NCBI GenBank assembly: GCA_963800975.1 | Contig: CAWDDB010000012.1 | Coordinates: 316,925-380,924, forward strand | DNA length: 64,000 bases | Direction: 5' to 3' | Origin: JALYGY01 sp963800975 | GTDB lineage: Bacteria; Actinomycetota; Rubrobacteria; Rubrobacterales; Rubrobacteraceae | Shown here: positions 9,515 to 17,975 of the stretch, one piece after another | Numbering within the stretch: the stretch's first letter is position 1 | Layout: each line of letters begins with the position of its first letter | Made by a program: the position numbers and the translations under genes | The notes under the pieces: generated by a model | What the model was told of the DNA's origin: nothing | The model's database searches: none | Seen by the model: the letters and a program-made list of their open reading frames with translations, nothing else

Positions 9515-10852
9515 ATGAACGTAGTGCTGGTTATCTTGGACAGTTTGAGGAGGGACCACGTCGGGGTTTACGGGGGCGACCGCGCGCGGACCCCGAGCCT
9601 CGACGCGCTCGCCCAGGACAGCTTGCGCTTCACGAGGGCCTACCCCGAGTCGCTCCCGACCCTCCCGGCGCGCAGGGCCATCCACACGGGCCTGAGGACC
9701 TGGCCTTTCAGGAACTGGGAGCCGCCCGAGGGGGAAGACTTCATGCCGGCCGGCTGGCAGCACATCCCGGAGGACCAGACCACCCTGTCGGAGGTGCTCC
9801 AGCTGCAGGAGGGCTTCAACACCGTCCTGCTCTCGGACACCCACCACCTCTTCAAGGCTTCGATGAACTTCCAGCGCGGGTTCAGGGTTTTCGACTGGGT
9901 CCGGGGCCAGGAGCGGGACCGCTACCGCCCGACGATGGGGGTATCGCAGGAGAGGGTGGACGAGATGACCGTCCCCGGTAACTCCCGCAGCATGCAGGAC
10001 AAGGTCCGCCAGTACCTGGCCAACACGGCCGACAGGAGCGGGGAAGAAGACTGGTTCGCCCCGCGCGTCTTCGGCATGGCCTCCGATTTCTTGAAGAAGG
10101 CCGACGCGGGCCAGCCCTTTTTTCTGGTCGTCGACTGCTTCGACCCGCACGAGCCCTGGGACCCGCCCGACAGCTACGTCTCACTCTACGACAGCGGGTA
10201 CGACGGCCCAGAGCCGACCGTGCCCGAGTACAGCGACGCTGGCTGGATCGACGAGCGCGAGCTCGAGCGGATGCGGGCGCTCTACGCCGCTGAGGTCACC
10301 ATGACCGACCGGTGGTTCGGCCGCTTTGTCGAGACCCTGGACTCCTCTAGCTTCGCCCAGGAGACCCTGCTCGTAGTCCTCTCAGACCACGGCGTTGCCC
10401 TTGGCGAGCACGACGCCACGGGCAAGCCTTTCTGGGCGCTCTGGCCCGAGCTGACCGACATACCCTTCTTTGTCCGGGATCCCGGGGGCAGGGGCGCCGG
10501 GCAGGAGAGTGAGTACTTCGCCTCGACCCACGACGTGGCGCCAACGATCCTCGGCTTCCTCGACATAGAGCCGGAGGAGCCCATGGACGGGCAGGACCTC
10601 TCGGTCATCTTCGACGGGGACGAGCCCGAGGAGCGGGCGCACTTTACCCTCGGCTACGACGAGTACGCCTGGGCGCGCGACGACCGCTACGTCCTGGTGA
10701 GCCGCAACGACGGGGCGGACGCGAGGCTCTACGACCTGAGCGCGGACCCGGAGATGAACGAGGACGTGGCCGGCGCCAACCCGGACATCGTCAGACGGAT
10801 GTTCGACGAGTACGTCGTCGGCGACGCAGACGGCCCGCTGCCGAGGTATTGA
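9515..10852 (+). CDS. Sulfatase-fold hydrolase with Thr at the nucleophile position
   Basis: Alkaline-phosphatase-superfamily enzyme. The N terminus VVLVILDSLRRDHVGVYG supplies a metal-binding Asp, TPSLDALA follows, and VVLSDHGVALGEHD and STHDVAPTIL are later metal and active-site segments. The position that is Cys or Ser in formylglycine sulfatases (C/S-x-P-x-R) is Thr49 in TLPAR. Thr cannot mature to formylglycine, so the protein may be a phosphoester or phosphoglycerol-type hydrolase/transferase, as in LtaS-like enzymes, rather than a classical sulfatase. Nearby sulfotransferases make a role in glycan sulfation or modification plausible. AGCGGAGGGAAGAG precedes ATG 9515. No signal peptide is evident. 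Confidence 0.85.
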   Translation: MNVVLVILDSLRRDHVGVYGGDRARTPSLDALAQDSLRFTRAYPESLPTLPARRAIHTGLRTWPFRNWEPPEGEDFMPAGWQHIPEDQTTLSEVLQLQEGFNTVLLSDTHHLFKASMNFQRGFRVFDWVRGQERDRYRPTMGVSQERVDEMTVPGNSRSMQDKVRQYLANTADRSGEEDWFAPRVFGMASDFLKKADAGQPFFLVVDCFDPHEPWDPPDSYVSLYDSGYDGPEPTVPEYSDAGWIDERELERMRALYAAEVTMTDRWFGRFVETLDSSSFAQETLLVVLSDHGVALGEHDATGKPFWALWPELTDIPFFVRDPGGRGAGQESEYFASTHDVAPTILGFLDIEPEEPMDGQDLSVIFDGDEPEERAHFTLGYDEYAWARDDRYVLVSRNDGADARLYDLSADPEMNEDVAGANPDIVRRMFDEYVVGDADGPLPRY

Positions 10853-10853
10853 G

Positions 10854-13094
10854 TTGGTGCTGAGGGTCGTCTCGTTCGTGCTGCGGGCGAGCGTGGTGCT
10901 GTGCGTGGCCGGGGGTGTGCTGTGGGCGCTTTCTCCCATAGGCGTCCACCTCTCCCAGCTGAGGTTCCACACCCCGAACGTCTTCTGGAAGCTCTTCCCC
11001 TCGGCCCCGCTGCTGCTGCTGGCCGGCCTCGTCGGGCTGTACCTCTTCGCCCGGGAGCGCTCGGGATGGCTGCAGATGGCGGGCTTCTTGCTCGTGCTCG
11101 TCGGGCTGATCCTCGTCTTCGCGGGTGGCGTCGGCCAGTTCTGGCTCATGCTCGACGACCGCTACATCATGATGGCGCCGGCCTACCGAACCTTCAGGGG
11201 CGGTCTGATCGTGCTTGCCGTGGGGTCCATCGTTCTGGCGCTCGGCGCCGGCCGGGACCGGACGCTGCCCGTCTGGGGGATCGTGCCGTTCGCGATCGGG
11301 GCGTTGTGCGGCCTCGTCTCGTTCTCGTGGGAGATGGGCCGGTTCGGGGCGGTGCTCTGGATCCTGTTCGGCCTGGGGTGGGCCTGGCTCGGCTTCGCCG
11401 TCGTGGTCGAAGCGACGATCCGCTACCTGCGCCGCGTTCAGGAGACGTCCCCGGCCTCGACGCCGGGAGCCGGCGGGGAGGGCTCCGGGGAGCGACCCTC
11501 CGACGCGGCGGGCGACGCGCCCTCGGGGACGCCCGAGGTCGCCGCGACCGACGCGATAGGCGACTCGCGTGGCGACACCTACGTAGCCCGCGTCGCGCGC
11601 GGGGCGGGCATCAGCACCGCAGGGCAGGGGGTCGGGCGGGTCCTCGGCTACCTGACGCAGGTAATGATCGCGCGCCTGTTCGGGCCCGCGGCGTTCGGGC
11701 TGTACTCGCTCGGGGTCGCCGCCGTGAACGGCGCCCAGATCCTCGCCCGGTTCGGGATGGAGAACGGGGTGGTGCGCTACGTGGCCCACCACCAGGCCAG
11801 GGAGGACACCCCGCGGGTTCGCGGCACCATAATCCAGGCCATCGGGGTGACGCTCGCGCTGAGCTTCGTCCTCTCGGCCGTAATGTTCTTCGGGGCCGGG
11901 TTCGCCGCCGACTGGTACTACAACAAGCCCCTCATGGAGCCGGTCCTGAGGGCCTTCGCCGTGACGTTGCCCATCTTCACGTTCATGATGATGGTGCTTT
12001 GGGCCACCCAGGGCTTCCAGACCGTGACCTACGCCAGCTACGTGCAGCAGATGATACGCCCGGCGCTCTTCCTGGCGCTCGTCCCCGTCTTCTACTTCCT
12101 GGGGGCCGGGATCATCGGCACAGTGGCCGCCTACGGCGTCTCGATGCTCCTCGGGTCCCTGGTCGCGGTCTACTTCCTGAGGAAGCTCTTCCCGCCGCTC
12201 TTCGACAACAAGGTTCCGGCCAAGTTCGAGACAAAGGAGCTCTTCGCCGTCTCGGTCCCGATGAGCATCACGACCGGGGCGCAGTACCTCAACACGTGGT
12301 CGGCGGTCTGGATCATGGGAGCCTTCGCCTCGGCCGGGGCGGTGGGCATCTTCACCGCCGCGGCCCGCACCGCGACGCTCTCGACCATAGTGCGCTTCGC
12401 CTTCAGCGGCATCTTCTCTCCCATCATCTCCAGCTTCTACGCGCGGGGCGAGATCGGGGACCTCGGGCAGCTCTACAAGGACGTGTCGCGCTGGATCTTC
12501 ACGGGCGCCTTCGCGCTTTTCCTCCCCATATTGCTCCTCTCCAGGGAGATCCTGGCCATCTTCGGCCCCGACTTCACCGCGGGGTGGACGGCCCTGATCA
12601 TCGTCTCCGCCGCCCAGCTTTACAGCTCCTCCGTCGGTCCCACGCCGCGAATGCTCGCGATGACCGGCAACCAGAACGTGGCGATGGTTGCCACCGCCAG
12701 CGCGGCCGTCGTTGGCGTCGCCGTGAGCTTCGCCCTAGTACCGAGCCTCGGGATGCTCGGCGCGGCCCTCGGCATGGCCTCGGCCATAACCACCGAGAAC
12801 ACGGCGACCATGGTCGCCGTAAAGAGACGCCTCGGCTACTGGCCCTACAGCTGGTCCTGGCTCAAGCCCCTCCTGGCCGGGGCGCTCGCCGCCGCGGCAG
12901 CCTTCCTGGCCGGGCTGGTGCTGCCCCTGCCGGGCTACCTGTTGACCATCCCCGTCGTGGGCGGAATCTTCGGCATCGGGTACCTGGCGCTGCTATTGCT
13001 CTTCGGCCTCAACGAGACCGACAAGGAGTTCCTCGGCGCGTTCCGCGACGTGGCGCTGCGCGTCGTGCGGCGCGGGGGAGGGAGCCGTGGGTAG
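10854..13094 (+). CDS. Wzx/MATE-like polysaccharide flippase with extra N-terminal membrane domain
   Basis: C-terminal part (from about residue 245) is an oligosaccharide flippase: GISTAGQGVGRVLGYLTQVMIARLFGP-type start, then about twelve to fourteen hydrophobic helices, ending near residue 740. The first ~200 residues form a separate set of about six hydrophobic helices, joined by a Gly/Ser/Ala/Pro-rich linker (about residues 200-240). Typical flippases are about 480-500 aa, so this 746-aa protein carries an additional membrane module. It starts (TTG 10854 or GTG 10857) immediately after the sulfatase-like stop and overlaps the following sulfotransferase by 8 bp. It would export the lipid-linked repeat unit made by this locus. 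Confidence 0.85.
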   Translation: MVLRVVSFVLRASVVLCVAGGVLWALSPIGVHLSQLRFHTPNVFWKLFPSAPLLLLAGLVGLYLFARERSGWLQMAGFLLVLVGLILVFAGGVGQFWLMLDDRYIMMAPAYRTFRGGLIVLAVGSIVLALGAGRDRTLPVWGIVPFAIGALCGLVSFSWEMGRFGAVLWILFGLGWAWLGFAVVVEATIRYLRRVQETSPASTPGAGGEGSGERPSDAAGDAPSGTPEVAATDAIGDSRGDTYVARVARGAGISTAGQGVGRVLGYLTQVMIARLFGPAAFGLYSLGVAAVNGAQILARFGMENGVVRYVAHHQAREDTPRVRGTIIQAIGVTLALSFVLSAVMFFGAGFAADWYYNKPLMEPVLRAFAVTLPIFTFMMMVLWATQGFQTVTYASYVQQMIRPALFLALVPVFYFLGAGIIGTVAAYGVSMLLGSLVAVYFLRKLFPPLFDNKVPAKFETKELFAVSVPMSITTGAQYLNTWSAVWIMGAFASAGAVGIFTAAARTATLSTIVRFAFSGIFSPIISSFYARGEIGDLGQLYKDVSRWIFTGAFALFLPILLLSREILAIFGPDFTAGWTALIIVSAAQLYSSSVGPTPRMLAMTGNQNVAMVATASAAVVGVAVSFALVPSLGMLGAALGMASAITTENTATMVAVKRRLGYWPYSWSWLKPLLAGALAAAAAFLAGLVLPLPGYLLTIPVVGGIFGIGYLALLLLFGLNETDKEFLGAFRDVALRVVRRGGGSRG

Positions 13095-14015
13095 CGCGCC
13101 CGTGAAGGTCCTCTACGTTGTCGGCCTCGGCCGTAGCGGGAGCACGATCCTCTCCAACTCCCTGGGCCAGGTGCCGGGGTTCTTCTCAGGCGGCGAACTG
13201 AACTTCATCTGGCGCCACAACGTCATCGAGAACCGTCTCTGCGGCTGCGGACGACCTTTCCACGAGTGCCCCGTCTGGACGAAGGTGATGGAGGAGGCCT
13301 TCGGCGGCATGGATGGGGTGGACCCCCGCGAGATGATGCGCCTGCAGAACCTGGGCACCCGCACCCGTCACATACCCCAGATGTTGACCAAGAATGGCCG
13401 GCGTGACCTCTCGGAGAGGTTGGAGAAGCTCCTGATCGCCTACGGCCGGCTCTACGACGCCATAGGGACCGTTACCGACAGCCGGGTGATCGTCGACTCG
13501 TCCAAGGAGCCGGCGCACGGTTTCGCGATGGGCATGGTCCCCGGAGTAGACTTCTACGTCTTGCACCTGATCCGTGATCCAAGGGCCGCCGCCTACTCCT
13601 GGTCCAAAAAGAAGCCCCAGCCGGACACCGACGCCAGGGAGCATCATGGTCCGCTTTAGCCCGACCAAGAGCGCCGCGATGTGGGACTCCTGGAACGTCT
13701 CGGCCGAGGCCCTGTGGCGCCACGCCCCGCAGAAATACCTCCGCGTGCGATACGAGGACTTCGTCACCGAGCCCCGGGAAGAGCTTCGATGACATCCTGG
13801 CCCTCGTCGGCGAGGCGGACACCGAGCCGCCCCTGGTCGGAGATCGCGAGGTGAAGCTGGGGATCAGCCACACCGTCTCGGGGAACCCGAACCGCTTCGA
13901 AACCGGCGCCGTCGCGCTTCGCACCGACCGCGAGTGGCAGAAGAGCATGAAGCCTCGCGACAGAGCCCTGGTCTCCGCCCTGACCTTCCCGCTTCTCAGG
14001 CGCTACGGGTACTGA
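13087..14015 (+). pseudogene. Sulfotransferase family gene with two apparent frameshifts
   Basis: GTG 13087 overlaps the flippase stop. The first frame gives the PAPS loop VVGLGRSGSTILSNSL and the second site LHLIRDPRAAAYSWSKKK, then hits TAG at 13657-13659. Homology continues in the +1 frame from about 13640 (PTKSAAMWDSWNVSAEAL, RVRYEDFV). It stops again at 13790-13792 and resumes in the third frame (FDDILALVGEAD through FPLLRRYGY) to TGA 14013-14015. Two single-base shifts, near 13635-13650 and near 13780-13788, would restore one ~309-aa sulfotransferase. Either the gene is broken or the sequence has two indel errors; the protein similarity on both sides is intact, which favours recent damage or error. 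Confidence 0.8.
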
Positions 14016-14038
14016 GAGCCTGCGTCGCAGGCTCTCAG
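14012..14038 (+). terminator. Hairpin at the end of the polysaccharide operon
   Basis: Perfect 11-bp stem CTGAGAGCCTG (14012-14022) pairing with CAGGCTCTCAG (14028-14038), loop CGTCG. The stem overlaps the stop codon of the sulfotransferase. There is no T-run, which is common for high-GC actinobacterial terminators. Confidence 0.6.
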
Positions 14039-14060
14039 CACGCTCCGGCTGTCGCCTCCG

Positions 14061-14211
14061 CTTATCAGCACGCGCGCCCGATTCGGGCGGCTTGTCAGCT
14101 TTCTTGGCTCAGGCAGAAGCCCTTTGCTGACAAGCGAGGATCTGCGGAACAGGCCCTAACCGTGCTGACAAGCGGAGCCTGGCGCAGCCAGGCGCAGCGT
14201 GCTGACAAGCG
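14061..14211. repeat. Array of short GTGCTGACAAGCG-type repeats with small palindromes
   Basis: Between two convergent transcription units, the motif GCTGACAAGCG occurs directly at 14126-14136, 14164-14174 and 14201-14211. Degenerate inverted forms are CTTATCAGCA at 14061 and CTTGTCAGCT at 14091. The intervals contain short palindromes such as CGCCCGATTCGGGCG (near 14074) and GCCTGGCGCAGCCAGGCGC (near 14178). This looks like a REP-type intergenic element; it is too short and irregular for CRISPR. Confidence 0.6.
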
Positions 14212-14226
14212 ACCGAAGGGAGCGTG

Positions 14227-14826
14227 CTAGAAACTAAAGCTGTAGCGTTGTTCTTGCCAGGGGTCGCCGTAGTCGTGGTACCCGTTGTTCTCCCAGAATC
14301 CCGGACTGTCCTGCGCGAGCAACTCAATCCCGCGCACCCACTTGGCGCTCTTCCAGGCGTAGAGGCGCGGTATCACCAGCCGCATCGGGTAGCCGTGACC
14401 CGGCTCGAGCGGCTCACCGTTGTGGTGGGTCGCGAAGAGAGCGTCCTCCTCGTAGAGCTCCTCGAGGGGAGCGTTCGTGGTGTACCCGCCGTCGCAGAAG
14501 ACCGAGAAAAATCGCGCCTCGGAGCCGGGCTCGGCCATCTCCAGGATGGTCTTCGCTGGCACACCCGTCCACACGTTGTCCAGCTTGCTCCACGACGTCA
14601 CGCAGTGCATGTCCGCCTTGACCTCGACGGTCGGCAGCTCGTTCCACTCCTCCCACGAGTAACGCAGGGGGCTCTCGACGAGGCCGGACACCGTGAAGTC
14701 CCAGTCTTGCGGGTCGAACCCGGGCGTCGAGCCGTAGGTCAGGATCGGCCAGCGGTCACCTACGAGGTACTGACCCGGCGGCACCCGCTCCTTGCCCCTA
14801 GCGGTGTCTATCTCGATGCGCTGCAA
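14227..14826 (-). CDS. Sulfite oxidase-like molybdopterin oxidoreductase
   Basis: A member of the oxidoreductase molybdopterin-binding fold (COG2041-like). PPGQYLVGDRWPILTYG precedes the core, DMHCVTSWSKLDNVWTGV supplies the conserved molybdenum-ligand Cys, and GYTTN, ATHHNGEPL, GYPMRLVIPRLYAWKSAKW and GFWENNGYHDYGDPW complete the family pattern. TTG 14826 is chosen because GGAGG lies 5 nt before it; the frame stays open to 14973 but that extension is Arg/Ser-rich without similarity. 199 aa is usual for cytoplasmic bacterial members. The electron acceptor and substrate are unknown. It lies downstream of the ATC-hydrolase-like gene and may be co-transcribed with it. Confidence 0.87.
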   Translation of the reverse strand: MQRIEIDTARGKERVPPGQYLVGDRWPILTYGSTPGFDPQDWDFTVSGLVESPLRYSWEEWNELPTVEVKADMHCVTSWSKLDNVWTGVPAKTILEMAEPGSEARFFSVFCDGGYTTNAPLEELYEEDALFATHHNGEPLEPGHGYPMRLVIPRLYAWKSAKWVRGIELLAQDSPGFWENNGYHDYGDPWQEQRYSFSF

Positions 14827-14890
14827 CTCGACCTCCGATTGAAATTCGTGCGCTTTTCCGTGAGAGCGGGCGTCTACCGGGACACGGCGA

Positions 14891-15529
14891 CTACTCCGCC
14901 TTTGCTTCGACCTTCTTGCCCGGCTTCTTGCCGATGGTGACCATCTCGGGGGTGACGCCCTCCGCGGGGCCATCGCCCAGCTCGGCGTCGCGGTACTGGT
15001 AGACGCCGCGGCAGGTGTGGCCGCCGGTTGTGCGCTTCTCGGTGTAGGACAGCTTCACGTTCGGGTTTATGGCGTTCACCATCGCCTTCTCGTAGGTGGA
15101 GAAGGCGGCGCACGGCTTCACGTCCCACCCAGGGACGCCGTCGTGGCCCATGCCACCGAACCAGGGACAGCGGTCGGCGTTTATGACGTAGGTGCCGTCG
15201 CCCTGCTCGGTCAGGGTGATCTCGATGTCGAAAAAGCGGTTGGCGAGCATGATCACGTCGACCGCGTCCTTCATCGTCTTTACGCCGAGCTGCTCGCGCA
15301 GGTCGCTCCCCTGCTTCTCGCCGATGCGCGTCATGGCGAGCTTGCCGACTTTCTGGCCGTCGTAGCCGAGGTCGTCGGCGGCCCGGATCATCTCGTCCAG
15401 GATGACCCCGGTGCCCGCGCTCGCGGCCTTCCACTTGTACCACGTCGGCCCAGGCAGCCCGAGCCGCATCGCCAGGCGCGCGAGAAAGAGGGGCAACTTC
15501 GGGAGACCGTAGACCTTGAGCCATTTCAT
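14891..15529 (-). CDS. Probable L-2-amino-thiazoline-4-carboxylic acid hydrolase-like protein
   Basis: 212 aa, mostly helical, no signal peptide. A CPWFGGMGHDGVPGWDVKPC segment follows a beta strand (ADRCPW). CAAFSTYEKAMVNAINPNVKLSYTEKRTTGG leads to a late CRGVY, a spacing of Cys residues that resembles the ATC hydrolase family (PF14196-like), many of which have no proven activity. The Lys/Glu-rich tail (GKKPGKKVEAKAE) is not part of the family. It starts divergently from the methyltransferase gene. The assignment is by remembered motif pattern, so the alternative is a protein of unknown function with a V4R/4VR-like fold. Confidence 0.45.
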   Translation of the reverse strand: MKWLKVYGLPKLPLFLARLAMRLGLPGPTWYKWKAASAGTGVILDEMIRAADDLGYDGQKVGKLAMTRIGEKQGSDLREQLGVKTMKDAVDVIMLANRFFDIEITLTEQGDGTYVINADRCPWFGGMGHDGVPGWDVKPCAAFSTYEKAMVNAINPNVKLSYTEKRTTGGHTCRGVYQYRDAELGDGPAEGVTPEMVTIGKKPGKKVEAKAE

Positions 15530-15671
15530 ATCCGAGACGTCCTTTTTGCGCTTGCGCCGACGAAGCCCATATTATAACGTGCCGCGCCGTTACCCCAGAC
15601 TACCGCGCCGCCTCACCCTGGATTACCATTGTCCAGCCGATCCGAGCAACCCGAGGGAGCCTTCGCTGGCC

Positions 15672-16478
15672 GTGCATACAGAGTGGAAGCCAAGCCACAC
15701 CTCGGCCGCCCGTGCTCGGGAGGCTAGCGACCGGATAGCAGGGTACGCGGACCTCTGCCTGGATAGGCTGCTCGCGCGCCGGCCCGCCCACGGCACCTCG
15801 AGCTGGCATGAGACGGTGCGGGATCTGGAGGTTCACCTGGGATCCGCGGAACGGGTCTCAGAAGAACCAGCGCTGAGGAGGCTCGAGCGAAACACGCGCC
15901 GGCTGCTCGGAGAGATCCGCGGGCGGGATCCGTTCAGCCCCCGCTGGGCCGCAGACTCGCTCCTGGCGCGCTGCTGTTACGTGGCGTGCAGGCTGCTCGA
16001 GCCCGACGTGGTCGTCGAGACGGGCGTGGCTTACGGCGTGAGCTCGGCGTTTATCCTCGCGGCCTTGAACGAGAACGGCCGCGGCGTGCTGCACAGCGTT
16101 GACCTGCCGCCCCTGAGGCGCAGGTACCGCGAGGTCTGGGGGGTGGCCGTGGGGTCGGCGCTGAGGCCCAGGTGGAGTGTGCACCGGGGTTCGAGCACGC
16201 GCGTCCTGCCTCGGCTCCTCCAGGAGGTAGGCACCGTGGATCTCTTCCTGCACGACAGCCTGCACACCACCCGAAACATGCGGCGCGAGTTCGAGACGGT
16301 CTGGCCCCGCCTGCGGGCTGGCGGTTTGCTCTTGGCCGACGACGTCGAGAGAAATCCCGCCTTCGGAGAGCTGCGGCGAGAGACGCCTTCACTCTGGCGC
16401 GTGGTCCGGGACATGCAGGAGCGCCCCTTGCACGATAAAGCCGTGCCGACGGCGACCTTCGGGGTCGCGATCAAGTAG
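15672..16478 (+). CDS. Class I SAM-dependent methyltransferase (Methyltransf_24 type)
   Basis: The Rossmann motif I is VVVETGVAYGVSSAFILAAL, followed by HSVDLPPL (acidic residue after strand 2), VDLFLHDSLHTTRNMRREFETVWPRLRAGGLLLADDV and FGVAIK. HDSLH with a DD pair is typical of cephalosporin-hydroxylase/CmcI-like or Methyltransf_24 enzymes acting on sugars or small metabolites. The true start is uncertain: GTG 15672 is proposed; the frame is open upstream to 15516 but has no conserved content. It is convergent with pgi (16568). Function beyond methyl transfer cannot be stated. Confidence 0.75.
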   Translation: MHTEWKPSHTSAARAREASDRIAGYADLCLDRLLARRPAHGTSSWHETVRDLEVHLGSAERVSEEPALRRLERNTRRLLGEIRGRDPFSPRWAADSLLARCCYVACRLLEPDVVVETGVAYGVSSAFILAALNENGRGVLHSVDLPPLRRRYREVWGVAVGSALRPRWSVHRGSSTRVLPRLLQEVGTVDLFLHDSLHTTRNMRREFETVWPRLRAGGLLLADDVERNPAFGELRRETPSLWRVVRDMQERPLHDKAVPTATFGVAIK

Positions 16479-16567
16479 GTTCCGGGCACCCGGGTCCACC
16501 GCTCGACCAGGCCGACAGGGGTCTTCTTTGTCCGCCTCTCCTTTTCCCGAAGCCAGGGACTCGAGCC

Positions 16568-17866
16568 CTAGTAACCTGGCCTTCCCATTCGCTTGTAGGT
16601 GATCTGCTTCCCCGCCTCGACGCCGGGCTGGTCGAAGGCGTTGACGCCGTAGAGCGAGCCCGCGATGGCGGTCTGGACCTCGAGGGCCTGGAACAGGTAG
16701 CCCAGGTTCTCTTCGCTCACCGCGCCAAGCTTTATGGTCGAGTTGGGCCGCCCGGCCTCGGCCAGAGCTTTCCGCGTCGCGTCGCACTCCACGTTGAGGA
16801 GCTCGGCCATCGTGTGCCCGCCGAGGTAGCCTACGCCTTCGAGCTCCCCGTAGGCTTCGGGGATCGGGAGGTCGCGCGGGTGCCACTCGACCTCGACGAT
16901 CTCTACGACCTTGTCCTGCGGGCCTTCCATGTAGAGCTGGACCTGGGAGTGCTGGTCCGTGGTGCCCACCGCGCCGTGGGGCGTGGATCCCTTTCCGTCT
17001 TTACCCAGCGACTCGGCCCAGAGCTGCACGAACCAGGCGGCGAGCCTCTCGAGCGCGTCCGCGTAGGTCATCATGACGCGGACGTTTCGTCCCCTCGCGG
17101 TGTCCATGAGGTAGTGCATCGCCGCCCCGATAACGGCCGGGTGCTCGTCGCGCTGCTCGTTGACCTCGTCGACGCACTGCGCCGCGCCGCGCAGCAGCGC
17201 CCCGACGTCGAGCCCCGCGACGGCCGCCGGGAGCAGCCCCACGGGGGTGAGGACCGAGAACCTGCCGCCTACGTCTTCGGGTATCGGCAGCACCGTGAGA
17301 TCGTCGAGGTCGGCGATCTCCTTCAGGAACCCCTTACCGGGGTCGGTGGTGGCGATGGTCCGACCCTGGTAGCCGAAGCTGCCGAGAGAGTCGACGAGCC
17401 AGCCGCGCAACACGAGAAAGCCCGCCATGGTCTCGGCGGTGGAGCCGGACTTCGTGACCACGTTGACCCAGGTGCTGTCTGGGTCCGCCACGTCCAGTAT
17501 GGCGGACACGGTGTTCGGATCGGTGTTCTCGGCGAAGTGGAGCCTCGGGCCGGGGCGCTCCTCGCCTGGAAGCGCGTTGTAGTACGGGTGGTTGAGCGCC
17601 TTCTGGAGCGCCATCGGGCCGAGCGCCGAGCCCCCGATGCCGACGTGGATGAAGTCCGTCGCCCCTGAGCCCCGGACCTGCTCGGCCACCCGCGTCGAGG
17701 CCTCGGCGTACTCGCCGGTCTTGGGCAGCCGCATGAAGCCGGGTGGGTCCCCCAGCATCCCGTCCACGGCCTCCCGCAGCCGCGGCCTGACCTCGCCCAG
17801 CTCGTTCTCGCTCAGGCCGCCCTCCACCTCGACGAGGTTCCCGTAATCGAAGGTGACTTCGGCCAT
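16568..17866 (-). CDS. pgi: Glucose-6-phosphate isomerase
   Basis: Interconverts glucose-6-phosphate and fructose-6-phosphate. HVGIGGSALGPMALQKAL holds the first phosphate-binding turn, VVTKSGSTAETMA the second SIS motif, and GGRFSVLTPVGLLPAAVAG the signature before the catalytic helix. A late HSQVQLYMEGP segment contributes the active-site His/Gln and QPGVEAGK the C-terminal Lys. The 432-aa length matches the short bacterial type. The start at ATG 17866 has AGGGAGTC about 7 nt upstream. It supplies hexose phosphate that could feed UDP-glucose for the polysaccharide locus, but it is a general metabolic gene. Confidence 0.95.
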   Translation of the reverse strand: MAEVTFDYGNLVEVEGGLSENELGEVRPRLREAVDGMLGDPPGFMRLPKTGEYAEASTRVAEQVRGSGATDFIHVGIGGSALGPMALQKALNHPYYNALPGEERPGPRLHFAENTDPNTVSAILDVADPDSTWVNVVTKSGSTAETMAGFLVLRGWLVDSLGSFGYQGRTIATTDPGKGFLKEIADLDDLTVLPIPEDVGGRFSVLTPVGLLPAAVAGLDVGALLRGAAQCVDEVNEQRDEHPAVIGAAMHYLMDTARGRNVRVMMTYADALERLAAWFVQLWAESLGKDGKGSTPHGAVGTTDQHSQVQLYMEGPQDKVVEIVEVEWHPRDLPIPEAYGELEGVGYLGGHTMAELLNVECDATRKALAEAGRPNSTIKLGAVSEENLGYLFQALEVQTAIAGSLYGVNAFDQPGVEAGKQITYKRMGRPGY

Positions 17867-17975
17867 CCCTGACTCCCTCCTGTCGCGATCTGCCGGAAGC
17901 TAGCCCGGACCACGGTATATAATGCCCGGCTGCCGTGCAGAGTATACGTGTCGCCCGCCCGATCCGCCCGAAGCC

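Noticed and set aside
10901..13105. A second very long frame overlapping the flippase gene
   Set aside because: It is Arg/Gly/Pro-rich in the way high-GC shadow frames are, has no membrane helices, and the other frame encodes a clear flippase.
14061..14211. Short repeats considered as a CRISPR array
   Set aside because: Units are about 11-13 bp, unevenly spaced, occur in both orientations, and no cas genes are near.
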